Source: Adineta ricciae (taxonomy: Eukaryota; Rotifera; Eurotatoria; Adinetida; Adinetidae). Taken from it: a stretch of DNA of 64,000 nucleotides. The notes below the pieces were generated by a model, which worked only from the letters and a program-made list of their open reading frames with translations, searched no databases and was not told where the DNA came from. Each line of letters starts with the position of its first letter. Positions within the stretch are counted from its first letter, which is position 1. This document shows, piece after piece, positions 25,133 to 36,468 of the stretch. Where the stretch lies: NCBI GenBank assembly GCA_905250025.1, contig CAJNOJ010000031.1:186001-250000 (forward strand). The letters run 5' to 3'. Both the position numbers and the translations under genes were made by a program.

Positions 25133-27335
25133 ATGTCTAATCAGGACCCTATACCGATGAACGATCGGCGATCGACAATAAACTATCATAAAGTAAGTTT
25201 TTTGTGAGAAAACCTATTTGACCTAGAATGCAATGTACTTTTATAAATAAAGGTCGATCAACATATGACAAGTCTCTTTGGTCCATCAGAGGATGATGAG
25301 GATAACAATGAACAAGTACCTCGTTCACCATTCGTTCTCACTGGTCTACCGCCGGAGGTTTGTTTGATGTTTTTTTTATATCTTCAAAGACTATTCTTCT
25401 CGTTGTAGCCCCAGGAAGGTAATATTGAATATAAACTGAAATTAATCGACCCGAATCCATTTCGACTCGAACATTTAATCACTCAAATGAACTGGCGTTT
25501 GCAGGAAGGACAAGGCGAAGCATTGTATGAAATCGGTGTGGAGGACTGCGGTACATTAAGTGGTGTCAGTAGTGAGGATTTAGAAGCATCATTGACAACA
25601 TTGAAAAAGATGGCCGATCGATTAGGTGCGTCGATAACAATTCTGTATGAACGAAAATTAGAAAATGATAGACATATCGTCGAAGTTCTCGTACGGAAAG
25701 TGCCGGACGATCAACACTTTATAGACTTACGTGTTGCTGTTTTGGGTACGGTAGATAGTGGTAAAAGTTCGTTAGTTGGAGTTTGTACGCATGGTGAACT
25801 TGACAATGGTCGTGGTCGTGCACGATTAAATCTCTTTCGACATTTGCATGAAATTCAATCAGGACGAACTTCATCCATAACTTTGGAAATTCTTGGCTTT
25901 AATAATCTAGGACAGAGTATTGATTATGGATGTTGTCGAACAGCAAATGAAATTTGTGATCGATCAACTAAAAGTAGGTCATTTCATCCTTCTTGATCTC
26001 ATCATTGTTGTTCGTTTGTTTAGTTATCACTTTCATTGATCTTGCCGGCCATACAAAATACATGAAAACAACATTATTTGGTCTTGCAGCACATGCAGCG
26101 GATTTTGCAATGCTTTGTGTAGATGCACCATCTAGCGTTGGTATGTGATGACTGTTGAATGAGTGACATTTATCTCAATTCATTTATTTCTCTTTAGTTG
26201 ACACAACACGTGAACATTTCTCATACGCACGAACATTAGATGTTCCTGTGTTTGTTGTTATTAACAAGATCGATTTGTGTTCAAAGACAAGTATTCAACA
26301 GACAATAACTTGTTTAACTTATTTGTTAAAACATGGACACGGTTCGACGCATCTTTTGCCATTTGTTGTTCGAAGAGAAGAAGATCTTGTTAAAGCAGCG
26401 GATATGTTTGTCGAGAAAAGTATATGTCCAATATTTGCGGTTTCGTGTGTTACTGGTGAAAATATTGACTTATTGAAAAAATTTCTCAATATCCTTCCAC
26501 CACGTTTGAGTAGTAAAGACCAAGAAAGACTTTCATTATTACCTGTCGATTTTCGAGTAAGATTCTTCAAATTCAATTTGACTGATTCATATTTCGCAAT
26601 TGTTTCCATTCAGATCGATGAGATTTATACGAATAATGCATCTGGTGCTGCTGTAGTCGGTGGTACACTGAAAAGGTACAAAAAATCTCGTTCTTATAGT
26701 TAAACAACATTTCTTCTTTTGTTTTAGTGGTGTCATCAAAGAAGGTGAAAGTTATTTAGTGGGTCCTTTATTAGACGGTACGTTTCTACCAGCCAAAGTA
26801 ACAACTATACATCGGTATCGAGTACCACGTCGAATAGTTCATGCAGGTCAAGCTGCTTCATTAAATTTACTTCATGTTGGTGGTAGTCGGTTACGTAAAG
26901 TAAGTGTTCCATAGTTGAGAATTTGTCTCGTTTTCAACGAATTTGTTCAAATAGGGTATGGTACTTGTTTCATCAGCATCGAATCCTGAAGCTTGTGTTG
27001 AATTCGTCGCGGAGATTTATTTAACAATGCATCATAAGAATACACCGATACGTAAAGGTTTCGAAACAACAGTTCAGATAGAAAATATCCGTCAGACTGT
27101 TTTGATTACTGAGATGGATAAAGTAAGAGAAGAAAATGTTGAATGACGTGTGTATATGAACGAACTCTTTTAGGATGAATTACATGCGAATAATCAAGCA
27201 GTAGTTACGTTTCGATTTCGAAATCGATGTGAATATGTTGCCGAAGGTTCGCGACTTATCTTTCGATCAGGTCAGCAGACTAAAGGCACTGGCCGAGTCA
27301 TCAAAGTTCTTCCTCAATTAAAACAAATAACTTAA
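25133..27335 (+). CDS. GTPBP2: GTP-binding protein 2 (translational GTPase, ribosome rescue)
   Basis: Multi-exon gene. After an acidic N-terminus and an alpha/beta region (EYKLKLIDPNPFRLEHLITQ), the G domain shows G1 GTVDSGKSSLVGV and GELDNGRGRARLNLFRHLHE with IQSGRTSSI. G3 is FIDLAGHTKYM, G4 is VINKIDLC and G5 is SCVTGEN. Domains II and III follow with GAAVVGGTLK, LLRKGM-like RLRKGMVLVSSASNP and VTFRFRNRCEYVAEGSRLIF. The GTVDSGKS and RARLNLFRHLHEIQ wording follows GTPBP2 rather than GTPBP1 (GNVDAGKS). GTPBP2 works with Pelota in rescuing stalled ribosomes. The G1 Lys and the D of DLAGH are present. The start is fixed by the acceptor that abuts the ATG. Confidence 0.93.
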
Positions 27336-27685
27336 TTATTTATTTTTCTACAAATATTTATATGTACATATCTATTTTTCTCTCATGTGTGACAAATTTC
27401 ATTTTGTATATTCAATTTCTTCTCTCCCTATTTCGTCCGTTCCTAATTTGTAAATCTACTACCATGTGTTTGCATGTAGGTAATTAGAACAGCGAATGTA
27501 TCATATATTTTTCTCTTTTCTCCTGTGTGATATTGCATACTCTATCTCGAAGTTCAAATACGAGTCTATTCATGCTCGCTTTTGTACTTGTAAATTTTTT
27601 TTTCTTGACCTAGAAGTCACATATCGAAGACAAAAAAGACGAATGTGAGAATACAATAACTTCACTGTTTGTATTTTTTAAAGAA
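27336..27685 (+). other. Spacer between GTPBP2 and TRUB2
   Basis: About 350 bp, T-rich, presumably the 3' UTR of GTPBP2 followed by the TRUB2 outron. A possible acceptor (tattttttaaag) ends at 27683, two bases before the TRUB2 ATG. No gene is seen. Confidence 0.4.
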
Positions 27686-29111
27686 ATGTTTCGATCATCT
27701 GCGGAATTGTTATATGATAAGCTACACGGTGTAGCCTGTCTATTTAAACCGGCTGATATGCAAATGCAACATTTTTTTATTGTCCTACAAGAAAGATTAG
27801 CGTCAGGTAGTTCGAATTGACTTCCATTCACATAAATATGCATCAACGAGATGATATTGTCTAGCATTCAATCAAATGCCGTGTCGGTCAGCAATGCAGC
27901 GCATAGATATTAAACGTGATGAAACTACAGGCAAGGAAATCGTTGTTTCCTCGGTCGATCTGAGTGATACGGTGCAAGGTGAAGAACTTATTTGGTTGTT
28001 GATATTATGCAACACTTGACTTGTGTTATTTTAGTGTTGGGTCCGCGGTATCAACCCGAGGATTTTGATATCAAAGCAATTTTTCCACTCGAATCGTTCT
28101 CGTCCGGACTACAGAGTAAAAGAATGTTCCAGATTATATTTTGTTTTCTTGAAATCTTGTTTGTTTCTTGCAAGTTGTTAGTATTAATGATAATTCAAAA
28201 CTTCTAGAACAGATTCAAAATGGCCAACCGTTACGGGTAGTTCAATTTCTTCACGATTAACATTCGATCTGATCTTTTCACCTTTAGTGTTATCATGTTC
28301 AAGGCAGATTGGGTGAATCGACGAATACACTCGATGCAAATGGAGTCATTGTTGAAAAAAGCACTTACAGTTCGTATCGTGTCGATGTATTTTCAATTAT
28401 TGTAAATCCTTACATTTAGAACATGTAAATCGATCGAAAATCGAACGTGTATGTGCTCTAATTCAAAGTAGTTTTCAAGCATCTATGTACAAGTATGCAT
28501 CTTCTCTCTTTATACACCACGTTTGCATATAAACTGTAGAATGTCAGGTATTAGTCCATTTACTCAAGCTGGTTTCGAATTAGCCAAAGGTGGTTTATGG
28601 AAACCGCGTGATCATACGTTACCACCTATTGTTTACGGTTTAAAATTACTGAATTTCAAAGCGCCTTTCTTCGATATTGGTAAGTACTCAAACATTCTTG
28701 TTGGAAAGTAGAGAAGGATTTTTTTAAATAGAAATGCACGTCATCAATGAGCAAGAAATGCATTTGAAAGAAGTTATTCTTGACATTGGTATACGTTTAC
28801 GCACGAGTACACTATCTGAATCCGTGCGTCGAACGAAGATCGGCCCATTGATGATTCAGCATTCCTTAGTCATTGATGAAATAACGCCTGAAACGTTAAT
28901 TACAAACATCAATACCATCGAAACGATTATAGACAAATCCAATTTACTGGATAAAACAGTTCTCGTCAATAGGACACATCGAGACGAAACAAAATTACTT
29001 GGAAAACAGCCTGATGAGAATACCGTTGACCTTTATAAAACAAAACGATACATTACTCAAGATTCATACACCCGCCCTATTGAAGAGTCAGATGATAATA
29101 CAAATAGATAG
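27686..29111 (+). CDS. TRUB2: Mitochondrial-type pseudouridine synthase TRUB2-like, catalytic Asp apparently replaced
   Basis: Seven or so short exons. Family landmarks in order are KLHGVACLFKPADMQMQHFF, LGPRYQ, YHVQGRLGESTNTLDANGVI, VEKSTYKHVNRSKIERVCAL, IQSSFQASMY, LAKGGLWKPR and LDIGIRLRTSTLSESVRRTK. These match TRUB2, which acts on mitochondrial RNAs in human RNA granules. In TruB proteins a motif of the type HRLDxxASG carries the catalytic Asp. In the best exon join here (intron from about 28118, acceptor at cttgcaag near 28175) the aligned residues are FPLESFSSGLQIVSIND, so Asp aligns with Glu and His-Arg is lost. The protein may therefore be catalytically weak or inactive. The exon join is inferred, so the substitution needs cDNA confirmation. 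Confidence 0.83.
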
Positions 29112-29295
29112 GGTGTATTCAATAACGTAATTTATGTTATTTTTTCTCGATATTCTTTTTTTGCATTGTATATGCATCGACATACATTCGTTATGCTTCG
29201 TTGCTTCTTGTCCTAAAATGACGAATTTTTTTTTTTGAAAGAAAATAAACGAAGTTCTCGTTTATGCAATTGTGTTTTGTTTGATTAGAAACAAT

Positions 29296-29550
29296 ATGAC
29301 AGGTCGACTTGTGTTAATACTTCTTGGAATAATTACTTTATTGAATGGTGCGTGCGCACTCCAGCATCTTCGGAAGATTAAAGTCAATTCCACGATTACA
29401 GTAAATAGCACACTCGCCCATTCGGTAGATGTTCACGATGATTACTATGATTATTATGATTATGATATATCAAGTGCGTGTAAACGAAGTATTTCTATGA
29501 CTTTACTGGGCGGTTTCAATTTATTTATTGCTTGTTACAGTTTTAAGTAA
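29296..29550 (+). CDS. Small secretory-pathway membrane protein (84 residues), not recognised
   Basis: Single-exon frame from ATG 29296 (MTGRLVLILLGIITLLNGAC). The N-terminal hydrophobic stretch can act as signal peptide or anchor. It is followed by two N-glycosylation sequons (NST twice), an unusual Asp/Tyr run (DDYYDYYDYD) and a second hydrophobic segment (MTLLGGFNLFIACYSF) at the very end. An AG at 29287-29288 lies 7 nt before the ATG. It stands 184 bp after TRUB2 on the same strand. No family was recognised; coding status rests on topology and context only. Confidence 0.45.
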   Translation: MTGRLVLILLGIITLLNGACALQHLRKIKVNSTITVNSTLAHSVDVHDDYYDYYDYDISSACKRSISMTLLGGFNLFIACYSFK

Positions 29551-30064
29551 ATGTTTACTGTTTCGATCAATGTCCTTTACAGGTATTTTATCGTTGATTA
29601 CTTTGCATCGTTAATTATTCGCAATGAATAATAAACCATGCAATTGTATAATTAGTTAATGGAATTGTAAAATAAAACAATGGTATATTTGAAATAAATC
29701 TTTGAGATTGAAAAAGAATTTGAAAGAAGACATGTTAATCCTTTGATTAGTTGTCAGCCATCATAGTTTATCAATTCGAATTGAATTCGATGAAAATTAG
29801 CTAATTTACACGGCATTCATGTAAACATTCGAAGAGATAATCATACATCTATGAATTGTCAATATTTCAATAAAATTTCTTTATTTTTGACACCTCCAAA
29901 TTCATTTATACATGATCTAGTGATCACTCGGCTCTTAAATCTATTTTCAACTCTTGAATATCGACATATAACAAAAATGAACGAAGAAATACGTTTAAAG
30001 TAATAAATTAACAAGAAGAAAGAAAAGAAGAACGGAGGAGAAAACACACAAAATATGTCGATTT
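29551..30064. other. Convergent spacer between small membrane protein and Neuralized
   Basis: About 510 bp of AT-rich sequence between convergent genes, with AATAAA-type hexamers on both strands (for example ataaaacaa and ataaatc near 29670-29700). No gene is seen. Confidence 0.45.
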
Positions 30065-31866
30065 TCAATCCGCTTCCACTTCAATCGCTTGTTCGTATTC
30101 TGCTCGACATTTCGGACAAATTTTTGCTGATCTACTTTCATAGTCAACTTTACACTTCGTACAAAATATCATATGACCGCATGGGATAAGTACACAAGTT
30201 GCTTTTGCATCATAACAAATCGTACAACGATCGGAATCATCATCTTCATCATTAACATCTGTTCGGCTGGTTAAACTAGTCGTCGGATTGGCATCAGTAA
30301 CGAGAACATTCTGAGCAATTAGGCCAAAGACGGAAAGAGCGGTTATACGACCATTCAGAAATAAAAAGGGATAGAATGTTTGATTGAGATCAGCAAATGT
30401 TAATATTCGTGGTTGAGAAACGGTATCATTATTTCGACATAAGAGAATTTCTCCACTTGTTCTGTCAAATAAGATTCGATATTCATCAAGTTCACTAAGT
30501 GTTTCATCGAAGGGCTCTTCGCGTAGAAGCCAATATTCCTTGCGATCAACTAATGCCGCAGGATCATTAGCGGGTAAAGTTTCTAATTTATCTGTAAATG
30601 CGGATGGGCGAACATTAGTGAAACCAAAGATTCCTCTGTAAAATCAGCGAAAACTGAGTTAATTGAAGAAGAAAAGCAAATACGTACGGTGTTCGATAGT
30701 TCGGGTCAATTGATAAGATGCGTATGTAGAGCTCGTCACCAGGTGCCATAGGGAAATTTATGAATAAATAAGGTCGGACTAGTTTTTGTAAACCTGTGAG
30801 ATAGAAAAAAGTTGTCTGCGAAGTTTTTTTTTTATATAAATGATTCAAAATATACGTTTCCGTAATGCAACTTTATATTCACAGTATAATTCTAATTCGG
30901 GTCCATGAACATTACTGAATGTAACTGGTTGAAAGTTTTCAGGCTTCAGATGTGTAAAATAACGGATCGGTAGTTTATCTGGCTTTTGCGGGTATTTAGC
31001 AAATAAAGATTTGCCATCGTCAGTTGTTTTCGGTGGAGTGGTAAAAGTTACAGCTAGAAAAAGAATACAAGAGCATAGTTTCACTTCCTGTCATATGTAG
31101 ATGAAGCAAAGATTCCGTTAGTTTCATTCGAGCAGGATGAAATTCAAAACTTCTTAGTCGTTTCCGCAATTAGAGAAAATGTATGACGAGATTTATCTTA
31201 CCTTTCACATTTCCGTAAATGTCAATAACAGCCCATAGAGGTTTCTTGAAATCAATTGCTTTTGATATGTCTTGTTCACGTCCATCGAGAATGAAATAAG
31301 CTCCACTAAAATAAGAAACATATTCTCAGCGGCTTGTTCTTTTCAATTCACGAATCTGCATACTCAGGGTTATAATAAAAAATAATACAAAGTTGTTTTG
31401 TCAATGTTTCATACAAACGTTTCACATAAGAAAATTTATTAGTTGGGCTGAGATTGGGTAGAGCAGATTTCGGTAAATCTTCTTGACGGATCGTATTTGG
31501 ATCAACTTGAGTAAAGCCTGTAATGATACACAGACAAAGAACAATCTTCATTATGTATTATTTTGATTTGTACCTATAGCTAATGAACCACACCATTGCC
31601 GAGTTTCATCAACCTCAACAATTTTCAAGTGTATACGTTCATTAATATTAACTGGTTTATCTGTAAAAGTAATACCTACGAGACAAAGGAGAGCTTACAT
31701 AAGAATTTGAAAAAGAAGAAGTTTTACCATGATCGAAGGAGGTGTGTCTAACTGCTTTTGTTGCATTATTTTCCAATCTGATATTTTGTCCGAATGTTGA
31801 CTGATGGAAAGAAAATGTAGGCGCTGTAAACTCATTACTTGTGGTCGTCAGCTGTGCCATTCTCAA
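30065..31866 (-). CDS. NEURL1: Neuralized-type E3 ubiquitin ligase (two NHR domains and RING)
   Basis: Six or so exons. The first NHR domain begins near residue 12 with FSFHQSTFGQNIRLENNATK and contains GSLAIGFTQVDPNTI and ALPNLSP. The second starts around ENFQPVTFSNVHGPELELYC and contains GDELYIRILSID, GIFGFTNVRPSAF, LPANDPAALVDRKEYWLL and the terminal FLNGRITALSVFGL. A C-terminal C3HC4 RING follows: CTICYDAKATCVLIPCGHMI, FCTKC, then CPKC near the end. Two NHR domains plus a RING is the layout of Drosophila Neuralized and vertebrate NEURL1, which ubiquitinate Notch ligands such as Delta and drive their endocytosis. All zinc ligands are present, so it should be active. The start could be either of two Met codons at 31866 or 31860. 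Confidence 0.9.
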
Positions 31867-32538
31867 AACCTTCTATGAGCAAATGATCCTTTTTACAATT
31901 TAAAGAGCAATTTTTTCCTACTCGGATACATTTTCTAGAGAAATATCATAACCAATCAGATAATTATCGTTGTATATTATTTCGAAATAAATCGAATTTT
32001 TGAAAACAAAATTCTGATCAAAGTCGAACAAATCTGACGAGAATAATTCTACTTTCGATAAGACGATATGCAGAGGTCACTACACGTAGGATGACAAACG
32101 AATGATTAAATCGGCGGCGCTAGCTGAATTTGTACGGAAAGTAACCACAAATTTTCCAATCTACACACGTTACCAAATAGATCTTTCTTGCTTTCAGTGA
32201 TTTCGAATGATTTCTCGTTTTCCTTGCTATATAGTTCTGCTCATTTCGTTACTCACCTAACATGTAGTGACCTCTTCAATCTATTGCTCAAATAAAACTT
32301 ATTCTCATAAAATTTATTCAATTTTGATCAGATTTTTGTTTTCAAAAATTCAAACTATTTCCAAATCATACACTATGATAATCGTCTGATTGGTTGTGAC
32401 ACTGCATTAATGAATACTGTATCTTAGTTCCAATACAAAACATCTACCATTTGATTGTGTAAGTAAGCTCTCAATAGGCAGTTCACACATTCGTTTTCGG
32501 TCAGCCATTCTCCTTAATTAACGCTTCTAATCAATAGT
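31867..32538. promoter_or_regulatory. Divergent spacer between Neuralized and the CWC15 cluster
   Basis: A 672-bp AT-rich region between divergent start codons, so it should hold both promoters. No coding sequence or clear known site was recognised. Confidence 0.4.
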
Positions 32539-33457
32539 ATGGCAAGCAATGCATTTCAACCAGCCGGTGAGTTTTCCTTGTAGATTACGAAAGTTCATAA
32601 CAATTTCGTTTCGTTTGTGCTTTAGCTGGTGGTGCTTCGCGTGGCGAATCAAGTCTCAGTGGCATGTCCAAACAATATGCTGCACGAGATATGCCATCAA
32701 ATAAAACGTTGAAATATCGTGAAAAAGGTCAGAGTACACAAGAAGAGTTAAAGTCAAAAGATCGAGAAGGCCTTCGCCGTGAGCTCGAAGAACGTGAACG
32801 TAGTGTTCGTGATAAACAACAATCACAACGACCTTCTTCTGACACAAAACGTATTACATCCGGTGGAACTACAGCTAGCCGATCGAAACCATCCATAAGC
32901 CAAACGAAAGGAAACATTGATGCTGAGTGAGATGCTTTGAAATTCGTTAATCTCACGATTCTATCTATTGTTCATTTAGTGATCCTTTGGATGAATCATC
33001 GTCCGACGAAGAAAGTACTTCACGTCATCAAGTTCGGTCTGGCAAGAATACTCAACCCACTCGTGCAATGAGCAATGAACAGGAAAATGACGACGACGAT
33101 GATGATGATGACGATGATGAAGATGACACAGCTGAACTAATGGCGGAATTGGCTCGTATTAAAAACGAACGTGCAGCTGAAGCCGCTCGCCTTGAACAAC
33201 AAAAGCGTGCAGAGGACGAAAGAATTCGCACAGAAAACATTCTCAGAGGCAATCCATTACTAAATTCGTCATCCAAAGATGGAGCTCAATCATCAACTGC
33301 AGAATTTCGTGTTAAACGCCGTTGGGACGACGATGTTGTTTTCAAGAATTGCGCCAAAGCAGATAGTGCATCAGGTGAAAAGCGTGTTGCACAGTTCGTC
33401 AACGATAGTTTACGTAGTGATTTTCATCGACGTTTTATGGATAAATATATCAAATAA
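32539..33457 (+). CDS. CWC15: Spliceosome-associated protein CWC15
   Basis: Three exons (32539-32566, 32626 to about 32929, about 32980-33457). The N-terminus [20 protein letters not shown] leads to [20 protein letters not shown], then [14 protein letters not shown] Ser/Thr-rich linker, a long Asp run (near residues 150 to 165) and a basic/acidic helix ([20 protein letters not shown]) follow. The C-terminus, [32 protein letters not shown]-like [20 protein letters not shown], is nearly invariant in eukaryotes. CWC15 belongs to the Prp19-associated catalytic spliceosome core. REX1BD begins 83 bp after the stop and is preceded by its own acceptor, suggesting a shared transcript. Confidence 0.95.
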
Positions 33458-33528
33458 ATATCCTTTTCTTTGTCTTTTGTATATAAAAACAACAAACTAA
33501 CAATTTGTTTCATCGGCGTTCAATTGTG

Positions 33529-33540
33529 TTTCTGTTCTAG
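33529..33540 (+). promoter_or_regulatory. Putative trans-splice acceptor directly before REX1BD ATG
   Basis: The pyrimidine tract and AG (tttctgttctag) end at 33540, immediately before the ATG. The upstream CWC15 stop is 83 bp away, leaving little room for a separate promoter. Confidence 0.55.
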
Positions 33541-33990
33541 ATGGAGAATACCGAAGACGATGTGAATGTCAATGAATGTAAGATGAATGATCTTTTACCG
33601 GCATTATTTCGTCTTCAATCGCAACGCTGTCTTACCTATCAGCGTCTTGCCGATGCTCAGTCGATGTTTTTAAACACACACAACTTTCCGGCGTTTCAAA
33701 ATTTTCTTTCGGATATTACGGTTATCTTTGCGAGAATATCGGAAGAAATTTTATCGATTAAAAAACGTTTTGAAACGTCAAAATTGATTTATAAACACAT
33801 CGAACAATTACAAGATTATGAACAGAAAAAGTTACAAATGACTAACGATCTATTCGTTGCAAAAGTTGAAAAGAAGAACGCAGAAGCAGAGAAACTAAAC
33901 GAGAAACTAATTGAAATTGTCGAAAATATCAATGAAATTGTCGAAGAACTACGATACGATCAACAAGATTTTGTGCAAACAGAAATCTAA
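33541..33990 (+). CDS. REX1BD: REX1-B domain protein (REX1BD-like)
   Basis: A single-exon frame of 149 residues. [59 protein letters not shown] and a final [16 protein letters not shown] correspond to the REX1-B domain, named after the Chlamydomonas REX1-B gene required for excision-type DNA repair. The whole protein is helical with coiled-coil character. Its human counterpart is REX1BD (C19orf60); its biochemical function is unknown. The start is fixed by an abutting acceptor. It lies between CWC15 and CCT6, with only 26 nt to the CCT6 ATG, which strongly suggests a polycistronic precursor. Confidence 0.8.
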   Translation: MENTEDDVNVNECKMNDLLPALFRLQSQRCLTYQRLADAQSMFLNTHNFPAFQNFLSDITVIFARISEEILSIKKRFETSKLIYKHIEQLQDYEQKKLQMTNDLFVAKVEKKNAEAEKLNEKLIEIVENINEIVEELRYDQQDFVQTEI

Positions 33991-33999
33991 ATTGTTATT

Positions 34000-34010
34000 T
34001 TATTTTTCAG
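34000..34010 (+). promoter_or_regulatory. Putative trans-splice acceptor in the 26-nt REX1BD-CCT6 spacer
   Basis: The tract ttatttttcag ends at 34010, 20 nt after the REX1BD stop and 6 nt before the CCT6 ATG. There is no space for a promoter between the two genes other than within REX1BD. Confidence 0.6.
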
Positions 34011-34016
34011 ATAAAC

Positions 34017-36112
34017 ATGTCTGCAATTACAACATTAAATCCCAAAGCTGAAAGTGCTCGTCAAGCACAAGCTTTAGCTATCAACATCTCAGCTGCTCGT
34101 GGTCTTGCTGAAATGCTCAAAACAAACTTAGGTCCAAAAGGAACAATGAAGATGTACGTCTCTTCCGAAGATCTCATTTACAATACTCACTATTCATTTT
34201 AATTCTAGGCTCGTATCAGGTGCAGGTGATATCAAAATAACCAAAGACGGAAACACACTTCTTCATGAAATGGTTTGTATTTTCATTATTAATAAGATTT
34301 GATCGATGTTAGTTGTTATTTAGCAAGTACAACATCCAACAGCATCGCTGATTGCTCGTGCAGCAACCGCACAGGATGACATTACAGGCGATGGCACTAC
34401 TTCGATCGTACTTTTAATTGGTGAACTCCTCAAGCAAGCTGATCTTTATATTACTGAAGTAAAGAGTTGATAATTATGATCGTTTTTACACTTTTTCTTT
34501 TCTTAGGGCCTTCACCCACGTATTGTTGGAGAAGGTTTTGAACTAGCCAAGAAAGAAGCTTTGCAAATACTCGATCAAATGAAGATTCCTATTCAACAAG
34601 ACCGCGAAACGCTTATTCAAATAGCACGTACATCATTACGTACGAAACTATCTGTTGACAATGCTGACATTCTCACTGATGTTCGTAGATTATCCATTTC
34701 GCTTCATCATCCTTTGTTTTTTTTTCCTTCTAAATATATAGATTATCGTTGATGCAGTCCTGGCTTTGTATGAGCCTGGTAAACCGGTTGATTTGAATAT
34801 GGTTGAAGTTATGGAAATGCAACATCGAACTGAAGCGGATTCCCGACTTGTGCGTGGTATCGTTCTTGATCATGGCGGTCGACATCCATCCATGCCAAAA
34901 GCACTGAAAAACGCTTATATTCTTACATGTAACGTCTCGCTTGAATATGAAAAAACGTAACTATTCTTGTTTGATAAACTCAACTTCATTCGAGCCGTTT
35001 TTCTTTTGTTTTTCAGAGAAGTCAATGCTGGTTTCTTCTACAAGAACGCTGAAGAACGAGATCGTCTCGTTGCCTCCGAACGTAAATTTATCGATGATCG
35101 TGTTCAAAAAATAGTTGAATTAAAACGAAAAGTTTGCTCGGGCGATGACAAAAATAAAACATTCGTTGTTATTAATCAAAAAGGCATTGACCCATTTTCA
35201 TTGGATGTCTTAGCTAAAGAAGGAATCTTAGCCTTACGACGAGCGAAACGTCGAAACATGGAACGCTTAACCTTAGCTTGCGGTGGTGAAGCCATGAAGT
35301 AAGAGATGCATTCATTCAATCGACTCTAATCTATTTCATTTCAGTTCGGTCGAAAGCTTAACAAAAGAATGTCTTGGTTTCGCTGAAGACGTCTATGAAC
35401 ATGTTTTAGTAAGTGATGTTTGGCATTAGAATCTGAAACCAGCTGAGCTTTGACATTATTTAGGGCGAAGAAAAATTCACATTCATCGAAGGCTGTAAGA
35501 ATCCCAAATCAGTCACTGTCTTACTCAAAGGTTCAACAAAATATATACTAAATCAACTCAAAGATGCTCTTCGTGACGGTCTTCGATCCATTACAAATGC
35601 TCTTGAAGATGGTTCGTTACAAGCATCTTGCATTCGAACATCATTACGGCTTTTTTCTTTTCGCAGGTAGTGTCATTCCCGGTGGTGGTGCTTTCGAGAT
35701 CGTTGCTCACCATGCACTTACACAGTACAAGGATCAAGTGAAAGGACGAGCTCGATTAGGTGTTCAAGCTTTCGCGGAAGCTTTATTAGTTATTCCAAAG
35801 GCACTCGCTCAAAATGCTGGACATGATCAACAAGAAACAATGGTTAAACTTCAACAAGAATATGCAACATCAAAACTTCCCGTTGGTATCGATGTTGCTA
35901 CCGGTATGTTACAGAAAACGACTATCTTGTCTATTATTTCTTTTGTCTATTTCAAAGGTGAGGCAATGGAACCGAAATCCTTAGGTATTTTCGACAACTA
36001 TCGTGTCAAAAAACAATTAATTCACTCAAGTACATCAATCGCAACAAATTTGATACTTGTCGATGAAATTCTTCGTGCTGGTTTATCATCGTTACGTCCG
36101 GGTGGACAATAA
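34017..36112 (+). CDS. CCT6: Chaperonin TRiC/CCT subunit zeta
   Basis: Eight or so exons with introns of about 50 to 60 bp. Group II chaperonin motifs are present: [59 protein letters not shown] (nucleotide-binding), [71 protein letters not shown], and [17 protein letters not shown]. The ATPase Asp of GDGTTS is present. The [19 protein letters not shown] wording is specific for the zeta subunit. TRiC folds actin, tubulin and other proteins in the cytosol. Intron 35932-35957-type short spacers are removed to give [20 protein letters not shown]. The gene is the third in the tight CWC15-REX1BD-CCT6 run. Confidence 0.97.
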
Positions 36113-36468
36113 TCTCTTTAGTAGTAATTCACTCGTGTGTTTGTAGTTTGATATATACGTACGTGAAAGAGAATGACAACATCGCGTTTTTTAGAACTAA
36201 TTTTTTTACACACTAAAAAAAAGCAACAGAACAATACTCGTTTTTCCTTCTTTCTAAACTATTGTTGTGTTTTCTTTTTCTTGTTATTCGAATGTTTCTT
36301 TTCGACAAAGTTGAAATAAACAAACGAACAGGTTTAACTTCACCAAAACGCACTCATTGACCTGCATTATGTACTTCCACCAATCGTTGACGTTTGAATA
36401 TTGTTATGATTCATCTTTGTTGAGAAAAAGAAAGAGCGAAGTTAAGATATAGATCATTTTTTGCAGAT
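36113..36468 (+). other. Spacer between CCT6 and the GH13 gene
   Basis: 356 bp, T-rich, probably 3' UTR of CCT6 and the outron of the next gene. It ends with cattttttgcag at 36466, two bases before the GH13 ATG. No gene is seen. Confidence 0.45.
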
